Below are positions 1 through 12,428 of a stretch of 64,000 nt of DNA, piece by piece. The stretch is from Desarmillaria ectypa (taxonomy: Eukaryota > Basidiomycota > Agaricomycetes > Agaricales > Physalacriaceae). How positions within the stretch are numbered: the stretch's first letter is position 1; each line of letters begins with the position of its first letter. The DNA lies in NCBI GenBank assembly GCA_030407005.1, contig JAUDYN010000002.1, positions 4,030,001 to 4,094,000 on the forward strand. The letters are read 5' to 3'. The notes under the pieces were generated by a model. The model was given only the letters and a program-made list of their open reading frames with translations, ran no database searches and had not been told where the DNA came from. Made by a program: the position numbers and the translations under genes.

Positions 1-830
1 GGCTCCACACGAACACCTCTGCTTGCAATATCCATCACTGTTAGTGATATAGTCGATGGAACCATCAGGCTGAGACTGTCCTCCACGGTTGATCGAGTCC
101 GCGACGGAGTGGCACTGGGAGAACAGCGAACAGGTCAAGAGGGGGCTTCCGTTCTATCAAAACAGTCAGTACGATTTCTAGTGTAATAGCTGATTCTAGT
201 GTGCTGACCTTTCCGTTGACATCGTGGTAGGCTGCATCAGATATGTCAGACCTGAGAGTAAACGAGGAAAAGAATAAGACGAACAGTTGACGAAAATGCA
301 TCCATTAACGCTGTCACACATGGCCTTGCAAGCTAAAAACATCGGTTCGTGAGAACCGTTGGTTGGAAGAACATGTAGTCCGAATCGACACACCTTCGAC
401 GGTATCGACCAATCCGTAAGTCATATAGTCAACCGCTTGGGTAGCACCGGTGTAGTTGGAGAACGTCTGGCTGTATCCATCGCTGCTCGGAGTGGGAGTA
501 GACGTGGGGCACTTCAAGCCGTTATTAAGTTGAGAAAGGAGCCAGCATAAGTACTGTTAAGAGTGGGTTAGCATCTCCTGAAGCAGTGAGCAATATTATT
601 ATACTAACGCCGTCCTTGAGCCAAGGAAGATTATTCAAAAATTCCGGGAGATTGTCGGGAGAGTCGCCGTAGTACCATCCTGGCGTCGCGTTTTGCTCCC
701 AGGGAGTGACGGGGGCGTTGTAGGATGACCCTTCGCTGAGGGAGCTCGCGGTGTCTGTGGTGTTATCTGCACCACGGACCAGGAGGGCGGCGGCGGCAAC
801 GGTTACGAGGAGAGTAGAGAAGGAAGGCAT
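1..830 (-). CDS. Small secreted Cys-rich protein, copy 1 (3' end cut by window edge)
   Basis: Probably a secreted, extracellular protein of unknown function, copy 1 of a four-member tandem family. I chose the ATG at 828-830 because it directly precedes a signal peptide (MPSFSTLLVTVAAAALLVRG) and aligns with the starts of the other copies. Five exons are read: exon 1 (830-609) ends at LPWLKDG, followed by phase 0, 1, 1 and 0 introns. The mature part carries PWEQNATPGWYYGD, then CWLL, DYMTYGLVDTV, a CKAMCDSVNGC segment, FVNSYHDVNGK and NGSPLLTCSLFSQC...GGQSQPDGSIDYIT.SDGYC. This C-terminal Cys pattern resembles a secreted module I believe is common in Agaricomycetes (apple/PAN-like spacing), but I cannot verify that by search. 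Only the last few codons, corresponding to the CSV end of copy 2, lie outside the window. No premature stop was seen. Confidence 0.8.
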
Positions 831-2370
831 TGTAGTAGACGAAGAATGTAGCACTCAGATGAAGCTCAAGTTGCTGGAGAATGAACGACATTCCCCCTCC
901 AATTTATAGCAACGCTTTCAGGCCCATTCTTGCTCCATGAATGAGTCTCCTGAGTCCCTGAGCGCAGAGCGCGAGGATTGACTGACGTTATGGGTACCTG
1001 CAAGAAGTAAAGTTCCTTGATCTTTCATGAAACTATGTCGAGTACTTGAAACCGTGTCGAGTACCTGAGCAGATGAATAGGAACCCAGACACAGCGGTCT
1101 TGATTCTTGACAGTCTTTGGCATACGCCGCTCCAGGAAAAGTTCGATGCGCTGATCTAGGCGCTGATAAAGCCACACGTGGCAAGAAAACCTCCGTTTTT
1201 CTATTGTGACGGGAGAGCGCGCATCTACGAGCGTGACCGAGTACAGTGGCCAAAGCGGCCATAGCCAATTAAAGTATGATCCTCGTTAAATGCATGGCCC
1301 TCAATGCGTGGGGACGATGGCAGATTTTGATGGCAGGATATCCGTAAGCTCCGTTAACCTCGAAAGTCAAAAGTCCCTGCGAGAATGTCCTACGTGAAGA
1401 GAGAAATCGTTGCATATTTGGGAGTTTCTTAGGCTTGTTAAATAACGTACCTCGCTAAAAAGGAATACTAACCCCCCAAAAAACACAGAAACTTGCCCGA
1501 AAATGTACCTGCTAAATGTTAAAGTCCTCCCCGGATCCGAAGCGGAGGAGATGCGGCTGTCCGGCAGCAGTATTGATGCGCTGAACGGCCTTTCCAAGGT
1601 TCCATGTACAGCGGGCCCGGCTTTTGAGAGTCTTCTCGGAGGTTAAAGAACAAGAACAAACCGATTGACATTGCGAGGATCAAATATGATATTCCGGTCC
1701 TTTCCGAACAGTACCCTAAGGTATTTTGTTAGCCATCCATCCACATTAGATGGTCAAAAAGCAATATACCAAACGTGATGGGCCCACCTTGATGCTTCCA
1801 GAGCTCAGCGTCCAAATCCACAAACGTGGTAGGGCTTTGGGGCATTTCAGGACCTGCCCGGGCTCAGGTCTGTTGAAGCCAGCAGAAGGACTGCCAAGTT
1901 CAAGTTGTCAAAAGTCAGGACGAGCCGGTACGATCTGGAACTTTCGGTTGGACATCGTTACAGATGGAGTCAAAGCACTAATGCGGTATTAGCTCGTTTC
2001 TTAAGCTCGAACATGTCGGATGTCTTAGCATGTCCAGGTATTTATCTTCACACCTTACTATTGCATTCTGACGCGTTCTTTCATGTTGAGTTTCTAACGT
2101 TTGCAGAAATTTGTGCAGTACTATCAAACGTTTTCTTTGCCCCAGTCAACTTGACAATATCATTCAGTGGCGGCAATGACATCCCGTCTCGAGCCGTCAC
2201 GGTCAGTAAGTCCCGCCGACGCCAGTTAAACAGTGCCCTGGGCCTGTGGCCCTGGACTAAGTACAACACTTTGAGTCGAGGAGGCCTTCATTAGTTCATT
2301 GTGCAACGTGGGTTGTAGTCATATGATCATCACAACGGATGCATGCTGTTCCCGCTGATGAACATGAAGC
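831..2370 (-). repeat. Duplicated upstream flank of copy 1
   Basis: No supported gene. This flank is recognisably similar to the upstream flank of copy 2 (6104-7340). Shared landmarks include GAGCAGATGAATAGGAAC, the sequence around a TGATCATC near the distal end, and a CATGAACATGAA-like string at about 2361. The duplicated unit is therefore gene plus roughly 1.5 kb of 5' flank, diverged by indels. Confidence 0.5.
903..908 (-). promoter_or_regulatory. TATAAA box of copy 1
   Basis: TATAAA on the minus strand, 73-78 nt upstream of the ATG at 830. All four tandem copies have the same box at the same place. Confidence 0.55.
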
Positions 2371-2545
2371 ATGAAGTTCCAAGTTCTATGTATTGCTACT
2401 TTGAATTTACAGCGGGAAAATCTATCCGTGGCAGCGATCGCCGGGCCTACCTTGCTTGACTCGTGGGAACCTTTTCTATTTGCCGGGCTTACCTACCTTC
2501 GCTTGCTCGTATGGACTTTTTCTATTCCTGGCTGCTGCCGATCTA

Positions 2546-4045
2546 CCACTGCCGTGATGCGCCGGTCTTTTGGCCCAAAAATCAGCGCAGAAAAACCGGT
2601 GTCGTTTCGGGGGCCCGGTCTTTGGCTTGGGGATTTTGGTACCAAAAGATCTTGATAAACAATGCGGTTTGTACCGATTTTTTTGTATTTTTTTATAGCT
2701 AAGAATAGCCAATAAAAAACGGTCTTCGGGCCGGTATAATATAGATCTTCGATCTGAAAGCCACGGAAAGACCCCGATCTTACGGCAGGTCTTTGGTGAG
2801 GTCTTTTGAGCTTCTGCCGGTCCGATTCGGGGTTTTTCTGCACAACTTTGTTCCAAAAATACGAGCACAAATGCCAGTCCTTTGTATTTACAGAGGGTAT
2901 TTGCATCGGTATCTTAACCAGAAAAACCTTAGGCACAACGTGCAGAAAGATCTTACATAACATAGGAAGTATCTCCATACGTCTTTGTGCACAAAGGACT
3001 TAAATACAGTGCACTACGGCTCCTTGGGGAGTAATCCCGAAATAGCGCCATATTAAATTGGTTTTGACTGATTGTTTTAATGACGATGACAGGACATCTT
3101 ACAAGTAAGGGCATGTAGGTATCATGCGATAAAAGCAAGATTATCCAGTAGAATAAAACTAATCTATGAATCAGGTCCCAAATCGCTCATTACGAGTCTT
3201 TGGGACGCCTGTGACAGTGCTTCTCGACTCTCCGAGCCTTATTTGATGTCACGCTTGTGCCTCGTCCGACAAATCAGTCTGGAGGCACGAATTTTTATCC
3301 AAATCCTTCACTGTAAGAGACAAAGTTGTAGCCAAAGTGGTTAGGTATACGACTGCAACACTTATCTTGTGTATAATTTGTATACAGAAATAAGTATTAT
3401 ACGAACAAAAGTTATCTTGTTGCCAAATTGGGCATTTTTCAATATATCGCAATCTTTACCTCACGCAATTCTAATTCGTTCGTCCTAAAACTTCTGGAGA
3501 ATGTCTTATATGCATGGAATAATATTAATGTCAATTTTGGTACGATTCTGCCTGTATGTGCTGGAGCCATTTTCATTTGTCCCAAGGACCCGTAGTACAC
3601 TGTACAACATGCAAAAATACCTTCACGTAACATCGGTGGTATTTCCGTCTGTATTTAGATCCAGAAAATGCCCTGAAGCAACACGTGTTGAAATATATGT
3701 TGCATTTAGCTGGGTATTCACAAGCCGGTCTTTTAGTCTCAAAAACTTGTTGAAAATAGGCATGCCTTTTGCACGGGTATTTTCATCCTAATTACGCACC
3801 ACCCATAGCAGTGAGACCTCACCAAAGGCCTGCCGTAAGATCGGGGTCTTTCGACCTATCTTTCTTGGGCAAAGACCAGATCAAAGATCTGTATAAAACC
3901 GGCCCAAAGACCGTTTTTCACTCGCTATTTTTAGCTATAAAAAAGGTACAAACAAATCGGTACAAACCTTATACAAAGTGCATTATATTTATCAAGATCT
4001 TTTGGTACCAAAATCTCCAAGCCAAAGACCGGCGCATCACAGTGG
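2546..4045. mobile_element. TIR element of about 1.5 kb with TA target duplication, non-autonomous
   Basis: The two ends are inverted copies. The left begins CCACTGCCGTGATGCGCCGG and the right ends CCGGCGCATCACAGTGG, each flanked by TA (2544-2545 and 4046-4047). The inverted arms are roughly 250-300 bp (about 2546-2815 and 3805-4045). They share GGTACCAAAAGATCTTGATA, the GATCTTACGGCAGG block and a CACCAAAGGCCTGCC block. The left arm has an extra copy of a GGTCTTT-containing segment. The about 1-kb centre has no transposase-like reading frame. TA duplication and long arms suggest a non-autonomous mariner-type or similar DNA transposon. The superfamily is inferred only from the TA and could be wrong. 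Confidence 0.65.
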
Positions 4046-4047
4046 TA

Positions 4048-5263
4048 TACGGTGACCGTTGCCATCTCTGCCTGGCCTTGCTTTGCGCACTTGATGGTCC
4101 TTGTCTTGCTCTGAATTATATGTGTGTCTGTTGCTGGATTAGCTATGCTATTCTCTGAGAAACCCTATTATTCTCATGCCAGTCTTTGCCAAAGTTTTAC
4201 TTGGCTATACGTTCGAAACTAACTTGACCTTCAGGGTATGGTCTTTGTAAATATAAGACTGAGTGATAAAATGCAAGCTGGCGAAGGCTGCTGCCGAGCG
4301 AGCCTTTTTCGAACAGGATGTACTGGTTGTCCTCATCTAAGACATATGACTCAGACCTGCCACGCATAGCGATGGCCCACACCTCTAGTTTAGGACACTA
4401 CAATGAAGGTAACGTCTATCATAAATACCATCGCTAGGAAATTCGGTAACTGCACACACTGGGTAATGCTGAGGTACTTTCCCTGGGTCGCGCTCAGTTC
4501 TAAGCCGAATAAATGCGCCAGGTACGTGCAAAGAAGATCTATCAATTCAGGACGAGTGCGTACTCGCTCACGCCCCAAATTTGTAGACCGTGTTTTCCAC
4601 GTGCGCCTAGACAGTGATGGCAGGCTCTTCAAGGCTGTGAGGAAGGCGCTGCTGCCTTTCTTGATTCAGAAGTTCAAGTTGGGGAGGAATGAAAAGAATT
4701 TCTTGTTGTAATGGCAAGTGTCGCACATCACAGTGCAGTTAACGTCGGGATCATCGGTTGTCAGGCAAGGACTTTCTTTATTGCATCTTGTTGCTTCTAT
4801 TAGTGTACACGGCATGTAGATAAATAGATAGCTGAACGACGACAACCTTCGCCTGTTTGCGAGGGCTCCCTGCTGAAATCCGGGTGAGCGCTGGAGAATT
4901 ACCGCTCATTCTAACATTCCTGTACGTGAAGGATTTGACGGAAGTTCCGGTAGTGGGGACTGTAATTAGGTAGGAGATAACCGTGAGGAAGACGCTGCGG
5001 GAGAAGGTTCACAAAGAGTTGTATCGGTCTGACGGATTTTAGATAACTTCTATCGGATTCTAGTAGAATCTTGTGTTGCTTACTCTCTCATTATCAGGAA
5101 TTTATCACACCACATTGCATATAGTATCAAAGCAATAGTCACAAATCATAACTGCCACCAAGATGGCACTGCTACAGATCCACAAAGTAAAAACACGAGT
5201 CGGAGAGAGCTATTCAAAAATATTTGAAACATTATCTTTGCGTTTAACGTGAAGAACGTCTAA
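4048..5263. other. Interval between TIR element and copy 2, no supported gene
   Basis: A possible 102-codon frame at 4403-4711 (+) is overlapped by an equally long antisense frame and has no recognisable domain. Its last third (about 4620-4710, ending near AAGTTGGGGAGGAATG) resembles 10195-10280, which lies at a similar place 3' of copy 3. This stretch may be part of the duplicated unit or a relic of a neighbouring gene. Confidence 0.3.
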
Positions 5264-6103
5264 TTAGACGCTGCATGAACACCTCTGTTTGCAATATCCG
5301 TCACTGTTAGTGACAAAGTCAATAGAGCCGTCCGGTTGAGACTGTCCTCCACGGTTGATCGCGTCAACGAGAGTGTGGCAATGACTGAAGAGCGAACAGG
5401 TCAACAAGGGACTTCCGTTCTATAAAGACAATCAATAATATCTCCCAAGCGATAGCTGAGCATGCAGACCTTTCCGTTGACATCGTGGTATGCTGTATCA
5501 AAGAGGTCAGATAGGAAACGAAGGGAAAAACAGGACGAACAGTTGACGAAAACGCATCCGTTAACACTGTCACACATGGCCTTGCAGTCTAAAATAGTAC
5601 AGTGAGAAAGTCGGTCTAAAGATGTGTAGTCTGAATGAGCATGCCCGCAACAGTATCGACCAATCCGTAGGTCATATAATCGACCGCTTCAGTGGCGCCG
5701 GTGTAGTTGTAAAACGTCTGAGTGTAGCCATCGCTGCTCAGAGTAATCCCGGGGCACTGGAAGCCGTTGTTAAGTTGCGTGAGGAGCCAGCATGTGTACT
5801 GTGATGAATGATCAATATTTTAGCGCATGGGAAGTAGTAAGAACGACTGACGCTGTCCTTAAGCCAGGGCAGATTGGAGTAGAAATCGGGAATGTTGTCG
5901 GGAGAGTCGCCGTAGTACCATCCCGGAGTGCCGTTTTGCTCCCAGGGAACGATGGGAGCGCCATAGGAGTTACTTTCGTTGAGCTGGGAGCCAATATCGG
6001 TCAAGGCTTGGGCGTCTGTGGAGCTCAAGCTGGTAGTGTCGACTGCGCCGTGGACAGTGATGGCAGCGACGACGGTGATGAGGAGAGTAGAGAAGGAGAA
6101 CAT
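5264..6103 (-). CDS. Small secreted Cys-rich protein, copy 2 (complete)
   Basis: Complete member of the tandem secreted family, probably exported, function unknown. The exons I read are 6103-5852, 5798-5645, 5588-5541, 5492-5470 and 5419-5264. Together they make 633 nt coding for 210 residues, and the reading frame closes at every junction. A hydrophobic signal peptide (about residues 1-19) is followed by an Asn/Ser-rich stretch, then PWEQNGTPGWYYGD, LPWLKD, CWLLTQLNNGFQCP, NYTGATEAVDYMTYGLVDTV, CKAMCDSVNGC, VNSYHDVNGK, SPLLTCSLFSHC and GGQSQPDGSIDFVT, ending CKQRCSCSV. Even Cys spacing suggests disulfides. Intron 2 starts with GC (GCATGC) where the other three copies have GT, so it is a GC-AG intron. 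Neighbours are sister copies in the same orientation. Confidence 0.85.
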
Positions 6104-6174
6104 TATAGTAGAAGAAGGATGAAGGACTTGGGTGAAGCTCAAGTTACTGAAAAGAAACGATGCTTGCCGTTTCA

Positions 6175-6180
6175 TTTATA
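6175..6180 (-). promoter_or_regulatory. TATAAA-like box of copy 2
   Basis: TATAAA on the minus strand, 72-77 nt upstream of the ATG at 6103, in the conserved position. Confidence 0.55.
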
Positions 6181-7340
6181 GAGACGCGTTTGGGCTGCGC
6201 CATGATCCGTGATTAGGGGTTGAGTGCCTGAGCGCGGAATGCGAGGTACTATGGGTATCTGCAGGAAGTGTAGTCAGTCCCTTGATCTTCATGAAGTTTG
6301 AGTCAAGTTAGTACCTGAGCAGATGAATAGGAACCAAGATGTACTTAGACTCTTGATGGTCTTCTGCATAGGCCGCCGCTTTTTCAGGTGCTGAAGAATC
6401 ATCGTGGGAGGAATATGACCATTTTTCCATTATGATATAGAGCGTGTACCCACGAGCGTGACCGAGAACCAAGGGTCAAGCAGCCATGGTCAATTATAGT
6501 GTGATCCTCCTTGAAAGTGAGGCCTCAACGCGTGCGATATGACAGATTTTTGATGAAAGATAACTGTAAGCTCCATCGGTCTCGAAAGTAGAGGGGCACA
6601 GAAGCCTGCAGGAAACGGTGGGTTGAAGTCGGCCAAGTGAAAAATCCGAGGATTTCGTCGAGGTTGTAGCGAGCTTCCGATGCCTGTTGATGTTCTATGT
6701 TAAGAACGACCTACTAACTAACGAAAGCACAAGAACTTGCCCAAAACTTACCTGGTAAATGTTACAGGCTCGTATGTCAAGAAATAGTGGTCCCCACGGG
6801 TAGCCGAAGAGAAGCAGCGTTTAATGACGGGCTTGGGCCCAGCGGGCCCGGATTATGAGGGTTCAGCCCTGGACAGATGGCAAGACCGGCCTAATTTTGA
6901 AAAGTAGGCTAGGCTGGCTTGGACCTCAGCGAACGTTCGAAGGCTGCACCACCAGAGCCTGTTGACAATATGCGAACCATATGAACGAAGCATTCTTGCA
7001 AGCCCAGGGCTTCGGCCAGGTCAGGACCAGCCTGACTATGCAGCAATCAAACAAACGTCTTCGTCAGCGGCAGGATGCGTTTGCCAGAGGTACATCCGGC
7101 GATCATTCTAGCTGAAGACTAGGGCATTGGCTCGTCTTTTTGTGTGGGTGGGGTCCGAACATATCGGATGTCCAGATATCGTCCAGAGTTTTCTGGTCCG
7201 CGATCTCAGGGTTGTCGCGTTTTTGTATGTTAAGAAGCAAAGAAATTGAATACTAATGATTATTATTGTGGCACGATTACAGTCAAGCCACGTTATGATC
7301 ATCGAAAGAGATCCATGTTGTCCCTACCCATGAACATGAA
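6181..7340 (-). repeat. Duplicated upstream flank of copy 2
   Basis: No gene seen. It matches parts of the flank of copy 1 (to about 2370). Its distal portion around 7080-7170, with GATCATTCT, TTGGCTCGTCTTTT and ATATCGGATGTC, matches the flank of copy 3 near 12330-12420. Confidence 0.45.
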
Positions 7341-10300
7341 CTTCAGAAGACTACACGCATACAAAGGAACACTCACCACGAAATATGATCGCCAGGTAGT
7401 TCAGTGAAATAGTACAAACAGAAATGACTTGAGCGACATTTGGATATGCGCTTTCGGGTCTCGTTCAGCGCTGAATAATACGGAAGGTATCTATAAGAAA
7501 AGGTTCGTTAGTGTAAACAGTATCATATCTCAAAATCAGGACAAACACCACGAAACCATGGAGTAGTGGCCTGCCCACGAGCCTCGATAGTTTGTTCGAC
7601 AAGCTTGAAGCTGCATAATCATCACGATTGTGCCTGCATATCCTCATATTTTTTTGGTTGATATCTAGTTTCTCATTTAACAGAATACAGCACGACTGAT
7701 ATTAATTTCGCGTACCTCAATCACTTCCAGTGTGAGACATCCTACCACGTCCTTGATATACGAGAATAGATCATTCCGCCTGCGGTAGCGATCAACTTGG
7801 CTATGCAAGTACTGATATCAGAAATCCAGCCATGCGAATGTGGAGGAAAAGACAGCGAGTATCGATGAGCCGGACAGCCTCGGTGCCGATGTCAGCGCCC
7901 ATTAACAACACCGTGATTCGCGGTGCAGGTGACAGATTTGATTTATTCTGCGCTGATGTAGCTGAGAAAAAAGAGAAAAAAGAAAAAAGCAAACAAAGCG
8001 GACGTACTGTCCAAGGAGTTCCTAGCTCGATGCTCAGCCATCATTGCCGTGTAAAAATGTTACAGAGAATAAAATATTGTTTTATATTATTGTTTATATT
8101 TCGTCGTTCGAAGCAGAGGGCACAGCCCCCTAAGCAAGACTACCAATATCAGTTTGGTGTTCAGTCGTACCACAACAAAAAGACGACCTACCAAAGCCTG
8201 AATTGCACCTAAGGTTAGAGGTGGCCGATAATGTGCATACAGGATGCCTGTAGTCGCTACAGGCCGGAGGGCGACGCTGATGATGGTGGTGAAAGGGAAG
8301 AGAGTATCAGATGCCGGCTGCCATTTTAGGACTTGTCCATCAACCACCACCATGGACATGGCTCACGGCTCCTTCTGCCTCTATCTCTTTCTTCAGACGT
8401 TGTCTATCGGCAATTCTTGAGAATTGGACATTCGAGGCCAAGGCGATGCTCATTGTCTAGCACCTAGAACTGCCCGAGCAAAAAGCGACAGCAGACAGAT
8501 TCTCAAATTTGGTCCAGGAGCACGGGTGCGCTAGCCAATAAATTCTGAAGGGCTCATTCTCATGACATCTGCAGTGCTTTTGTCTTGCCCCATGATGGCC
8601 CCAACGATGGGTAGACAGACCAACGTGCTCGTTGGAACTTCTGTGAGCCTGGAGACGTCGCCCAGGGCGATACGATGCAGAAGGCGTACATGACATTGCC
8701 TTACCTTGTGTTCACGACATGCTTCTCAGTGGACGCGAACTATCATAGGCCGTCATTTATCATAACTTAGATGCTATTTCGGTACGCTTTGTCTCTAATA
8801 TCGCGGACTTGTATATTCTGATCATGGATTCCAGAGTGGTGTGGAATACAGCAGGGTTGTTACATGTTCAAGATGATAATTCGGTACTCTCTCTTCTATC
8901 CTAAAGTGTCATTAACTGTGCTCATCGTTATTCAGATATCCATCGTCACTTGAGGACACTCAGGAGAGCGAACTGGAACTATTGCTCTTTCCTCACCAGC
9001 GCTATCAGCATAGGAAGTCGTCACACTAGCACACTATAGTGCATACCGAGGAATGATCTACGGTTTCACTTCATCTTGTCCCATTACCCCTCTCTGACAT
9101 TCGCAATGGTGCGGATGTGTTGTTCTGCCTTGGGGATCTGTTAAAACTCTAATCTCATTTGCGCGTCTCCAGCATGTGGGTACAAAGCTACACTCCTAGA
9201 TAAGACGTAATCTGGCGGTCAGTTTCTCCGTCGTGGGATTATCTTTGTTGGCAATATATCTCGTTAAAGATCATATCGAGAGACATAATACTTGCCCCCG
9301 AAGTCAAACAATGTAACGGGAGTATTTCGAATACTCCGTATCGTGTAACTCTCTTTGGCAGGTTGGCTGTCAGGCATCATTCTACTTTACCTGGTTTACT
9401 CACACCCCTGAAGAAAAAGCGGCACCAACATCGATATCCATCTTGGTACGACAAAGATGCCACGAATACGGCGCCTGCAGAGACAAAAAAAAGGGTCGGA
9501 CTATTGCTATGAAATCGTTGACTGCTGTTCGAACCAGGTCTGTCACGAGATAATTTCCCGGTAAAGTCTTGCGCATTGCCCGTTTCCAGTAGTTGCTGCC
9601 AGACTCCATCAAGACACGTGTCTGGGAAATTGCTCGAATATGCTTCTGACTTGTTGGGATCATGAGAAACTTGGGCGGTACCGACAGCATCGCTGCGCTG
9701 ACAACTGGTTTCTCGTTGATTCCACCCAAAACTATTACCCCGATTTTCGCCTATCATAATTCTGGTTCATCGGACTCACGTATGTTGGTTGCTATTGTGC
9801 TCCTAAGGATCGCCAGAGTTTGACAGTACCACCTAGCTGAGTCTTTCGAACCGCTTCACACTTTACACAGCGCCCCGCTGGTCCCAACAGCAGAAACAGC
9901 TAATCTCGTTTCTATCCATTTGAAGAGATCGGGGAGTTTCTTGCATGACTTGGTGCGATCTTCCCACCCGGCGAATTATCTAAATAGACAGAGACAAACA
10001 GACATGAGACCAGGTACTATTGTGTCGGTTCATCCTGCCGATGAATGAGGCCGATGTCCACTGTTGAGGCTTGAAAGCTAAGGCTGGCCATCTTTAGATG
10101 GGTTCGTCGTATAAGGTTCGTTTGGGGATCATCTTTTTTCTTGGGCACATCTCTGATGGGGAGGGTTGCAGGACATTATCTATGTGGCATCTCCATTGGC
10201 CCTTAAGGTCATCAAGGTTGTGGGAAAGGAGCTCTAGCCGTTCCTAATTAAGAGCTTCGAGTTGGGGAGTAATGGGGTTTTATTACATATCAAAATATTG

Positions 10301-10588
10301 GGAGGGTGCTAGAACTGATGCAGAAGCGGCTTGAGAAGGTGCAGGAGTTGTTGTTCAGATGTGTGGTGGCGGCGTAGGTGTGTTGGTTTTCGGTGTTTTT
10401 TGAACTCTTGATTTAAACGCACGATGGTTTATTACCACTGCTCATCGGTCACCGTATAAGTATAACATCGTTAGACACGAATCATCACTGGCATTTTGGT
10501 ATTTCCTTAAATGCCGCGGGGTAACAAACAACACGGTAGTACATATATGGTTATTCAAGTTACTCGTAGTATCTTGCGATACAGCCAA
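7341..10588. other. No supported gene
   Basis: Only short unrelated frames on both strands, low-complexity patches (A/G-rich at about 7965-7995) and no recognisable domain, RNA or repeat. CpG content is normal for the host part of the window. The segment at about 10195-10280 echoes 4620-4710. Confidence 0.4.
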
Positions 10589-11448
10589 TCACTTCGTCTT
10601 ACAAAACCCTGCACTGTCTGTAATGAAGTCGACAGAGCCATCAGGCTGAGTCTGTCCTCCACGGTTGTCGGCGTCTGCGATGGTGTGACACTTAGAGAAA
10701 AGGGAGCAGGTCAAGAGGGGACTTCCGTTCTATTGAAACGATCAGTGCCCTCTCTAATGTAATAGCGAATTTGAGCACGCATACCTTTCCGTTGACATCG
10801 TGGTAAGCTATATCAGCAGGATCAGTCTGAATATGAGTACGAGGGAAAGAATAACACAAACGATTAATGAATATGCATCCTTCAACGCTGTCGCACATGT
10901 CTTTGCAGGCTAAAACGTCGCATTATGGGGAACATTGGTTTAGAAGCCGGTTGATTTGGACGTACCCTCAACCGTGTCAACCAATCCGTATGTCATGTAG
11001 TCGGCCGCTTGGACGGCGCCACTATAGTTGGAAAACACCGGTTTGTAGCCATCGTTGGGCGGAGGAGGATGTTGGTGGTGAGGAGGCTTGGGGCAGTGGA
11101 AACCGCAAGAAAGGAAATCTAGGAGCCAGCATAGGTGCTGTTGGGAGTGATCAGTATTTTACCCGATGAGAAGTAACAGTGAGGAAGGCTTACGCTGTCC
11201 TTTAGCCAAGGGAGACCGGGAAAGTTGGGTGGAACATGGTTGGGATAGTCGCCGTAGTACCACCCTGGCTTGCAATCCTGCTTCCACGGCGGGAGGGGAG
11301 CACCGTAGAAGTTGCCTTGATTGATCTGCACGCTGAGGGCACCCATGGTTTGTATGTCCGTGGCGTTCAAGGCGTCTGTAGCGGCGTCTGCACCACTGAC
11401 CATGATGGCGGTCGCAACGGTTATGATGAGAGAGGAGAAGAAGCGCAT
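10589..11448 (-). CDS. Small secreted Cys-rich protein, copy 3 (complete)
   Basis: Third copy of the secreted family, with the same five-exon layout. It starts at ATG 11448 (MRFFSSLIITVATAIMVSG signal peptide) and stops at TGA 10589-10591. The body carries PPWKQDCKPGWYYGDYP, LPWLKDS, CWLLDFLSCGFHCPKPP, a His/Pro-rich insertion unique to this copy, NYSGAVQAADYMTYGLVDTV, CKDMCDSVEGC, INPYHDVNGK, SPLLTCSLFSKC and GGQTQPDGSVDFITDS, ending FCKTK. It has two extra Cys (QDCKPGW and LSCGF) relative to copies 1 and 2, so its disulfide set probably differs. All introns have GT-AG borders; intron 2 begins GTACGT. No disabling change was seen. Confidence 0.82.
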
Positions 11449-11512
11449 TGTACAGCTGAAGTATACGTGTGGGGCTCAGGTCGCTGGGGAAGAAATGAGA
11501 TGCTCCCTCTGA

Positions 11513-11518
11513 TTTATA
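11513..11518 (-). promoter_or_regulatory. TATAAA-like box of copy 3
   Basis: TATAAA on the minus strand, 65-70 nt upstream of the ATG at 11448. Confidence 0.5.
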
Positions 11519-12428
11519 GGAACGCGTTCAGGTCCGCATATGATCGACAGGACTCATTCATAGAGGATGAAGGAAGTACCTGCCTAGTGAGTGCCTCGAT
11601 GCTGAGTTGTGAGGATGGATTCATGTATGGGTGGGTACCTGCATGGAAGAACAATCAGTTCCTTGATCTTCAAGAAATTTATTTCAAGTACCTGAACAGG
11701 TGAATATGAACTCAAAGTTCGATACAGCGCTCTTAACTCTTGGCGGTCTTTTGCATAGGCCGTCACCGAGACACCCCAATCGACGCGTTGGTCCAGGCAC
11801 TAAAGAAAGCTCTCGTGGGAAGAAACATCCGTTTCTCTATCATGGTGAAGAGCGTGCATCTGCGAACGTGACCGAGAAAGACGGCAAAGCGGCCATACTC
11901 AAGTATAGCGTGATCCTCCCTGATTCGAGGTTATGTGCGTGTCCCTAAACACATGCAGTCATGACAGATTCTGATGCAGGTTAGACGTCAGCTTTGTCAG
12001 TCTCGAAGGTCGAGATGCATAGGAGCCTGCGATAATGGCGGGTGAAGTTGACCGAGAAAGAAATCCGAAGATTAGGCTGAACCGGCATAGGACCATAAAA
12101 TAGTTCGGTATCTCTAGGCCTTTGTTAATGGTCCACCTTGAAGGACTGAGTAATATCGCTCAAAAATCTACCTGCTAGATGTTAAATAATAAGTCTAGAA
12201 CCGTGGCAGGGGTTGTTCGTTGCCCCCCAGAGGTAGCCCAAGATGCAGCAAAAGCCTTCGACAACAGCAGAAGGAACTTGCCCAGGTACGTCACTGTCAA
12301 AAGCTGCATGCTTCGGATCTGGAAATTGCCGGCCATCATTCTCATGATCATTCTCGGCTGCAGACTATGCTCCTACATGCTGGCTCGCTCTTTTCGTTGG
12401 CTCCGTATGTGTTGGATGTCAACAGAGG
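11519..12428 (-). repeat. Duplicated upstream flank of copy 3
   Basis: No gene supported. Shares motifs with the flanks of copies 1, 2 and 4 (an about 90-bp block with TTCCTTGATCTTCA and ACCTGAACAGGTGAATA). Distally it matches 7080-7170. Confidence 0.45.

Noticed and set aside
4403..4711. A 102-codon plus-strand frame as a gene
   Set aside because: It is opposed by an equal antisense frame, lacks a domain and start context, and only its tail has a weak echo near 10.2 kb.
7832..8212. A 126-codon plus-strand frame as a gene
   Set aside because: A Lys/Glu low-complexity run and basic tail, no homologous feel, no promoter, and antisense frames of similar size.
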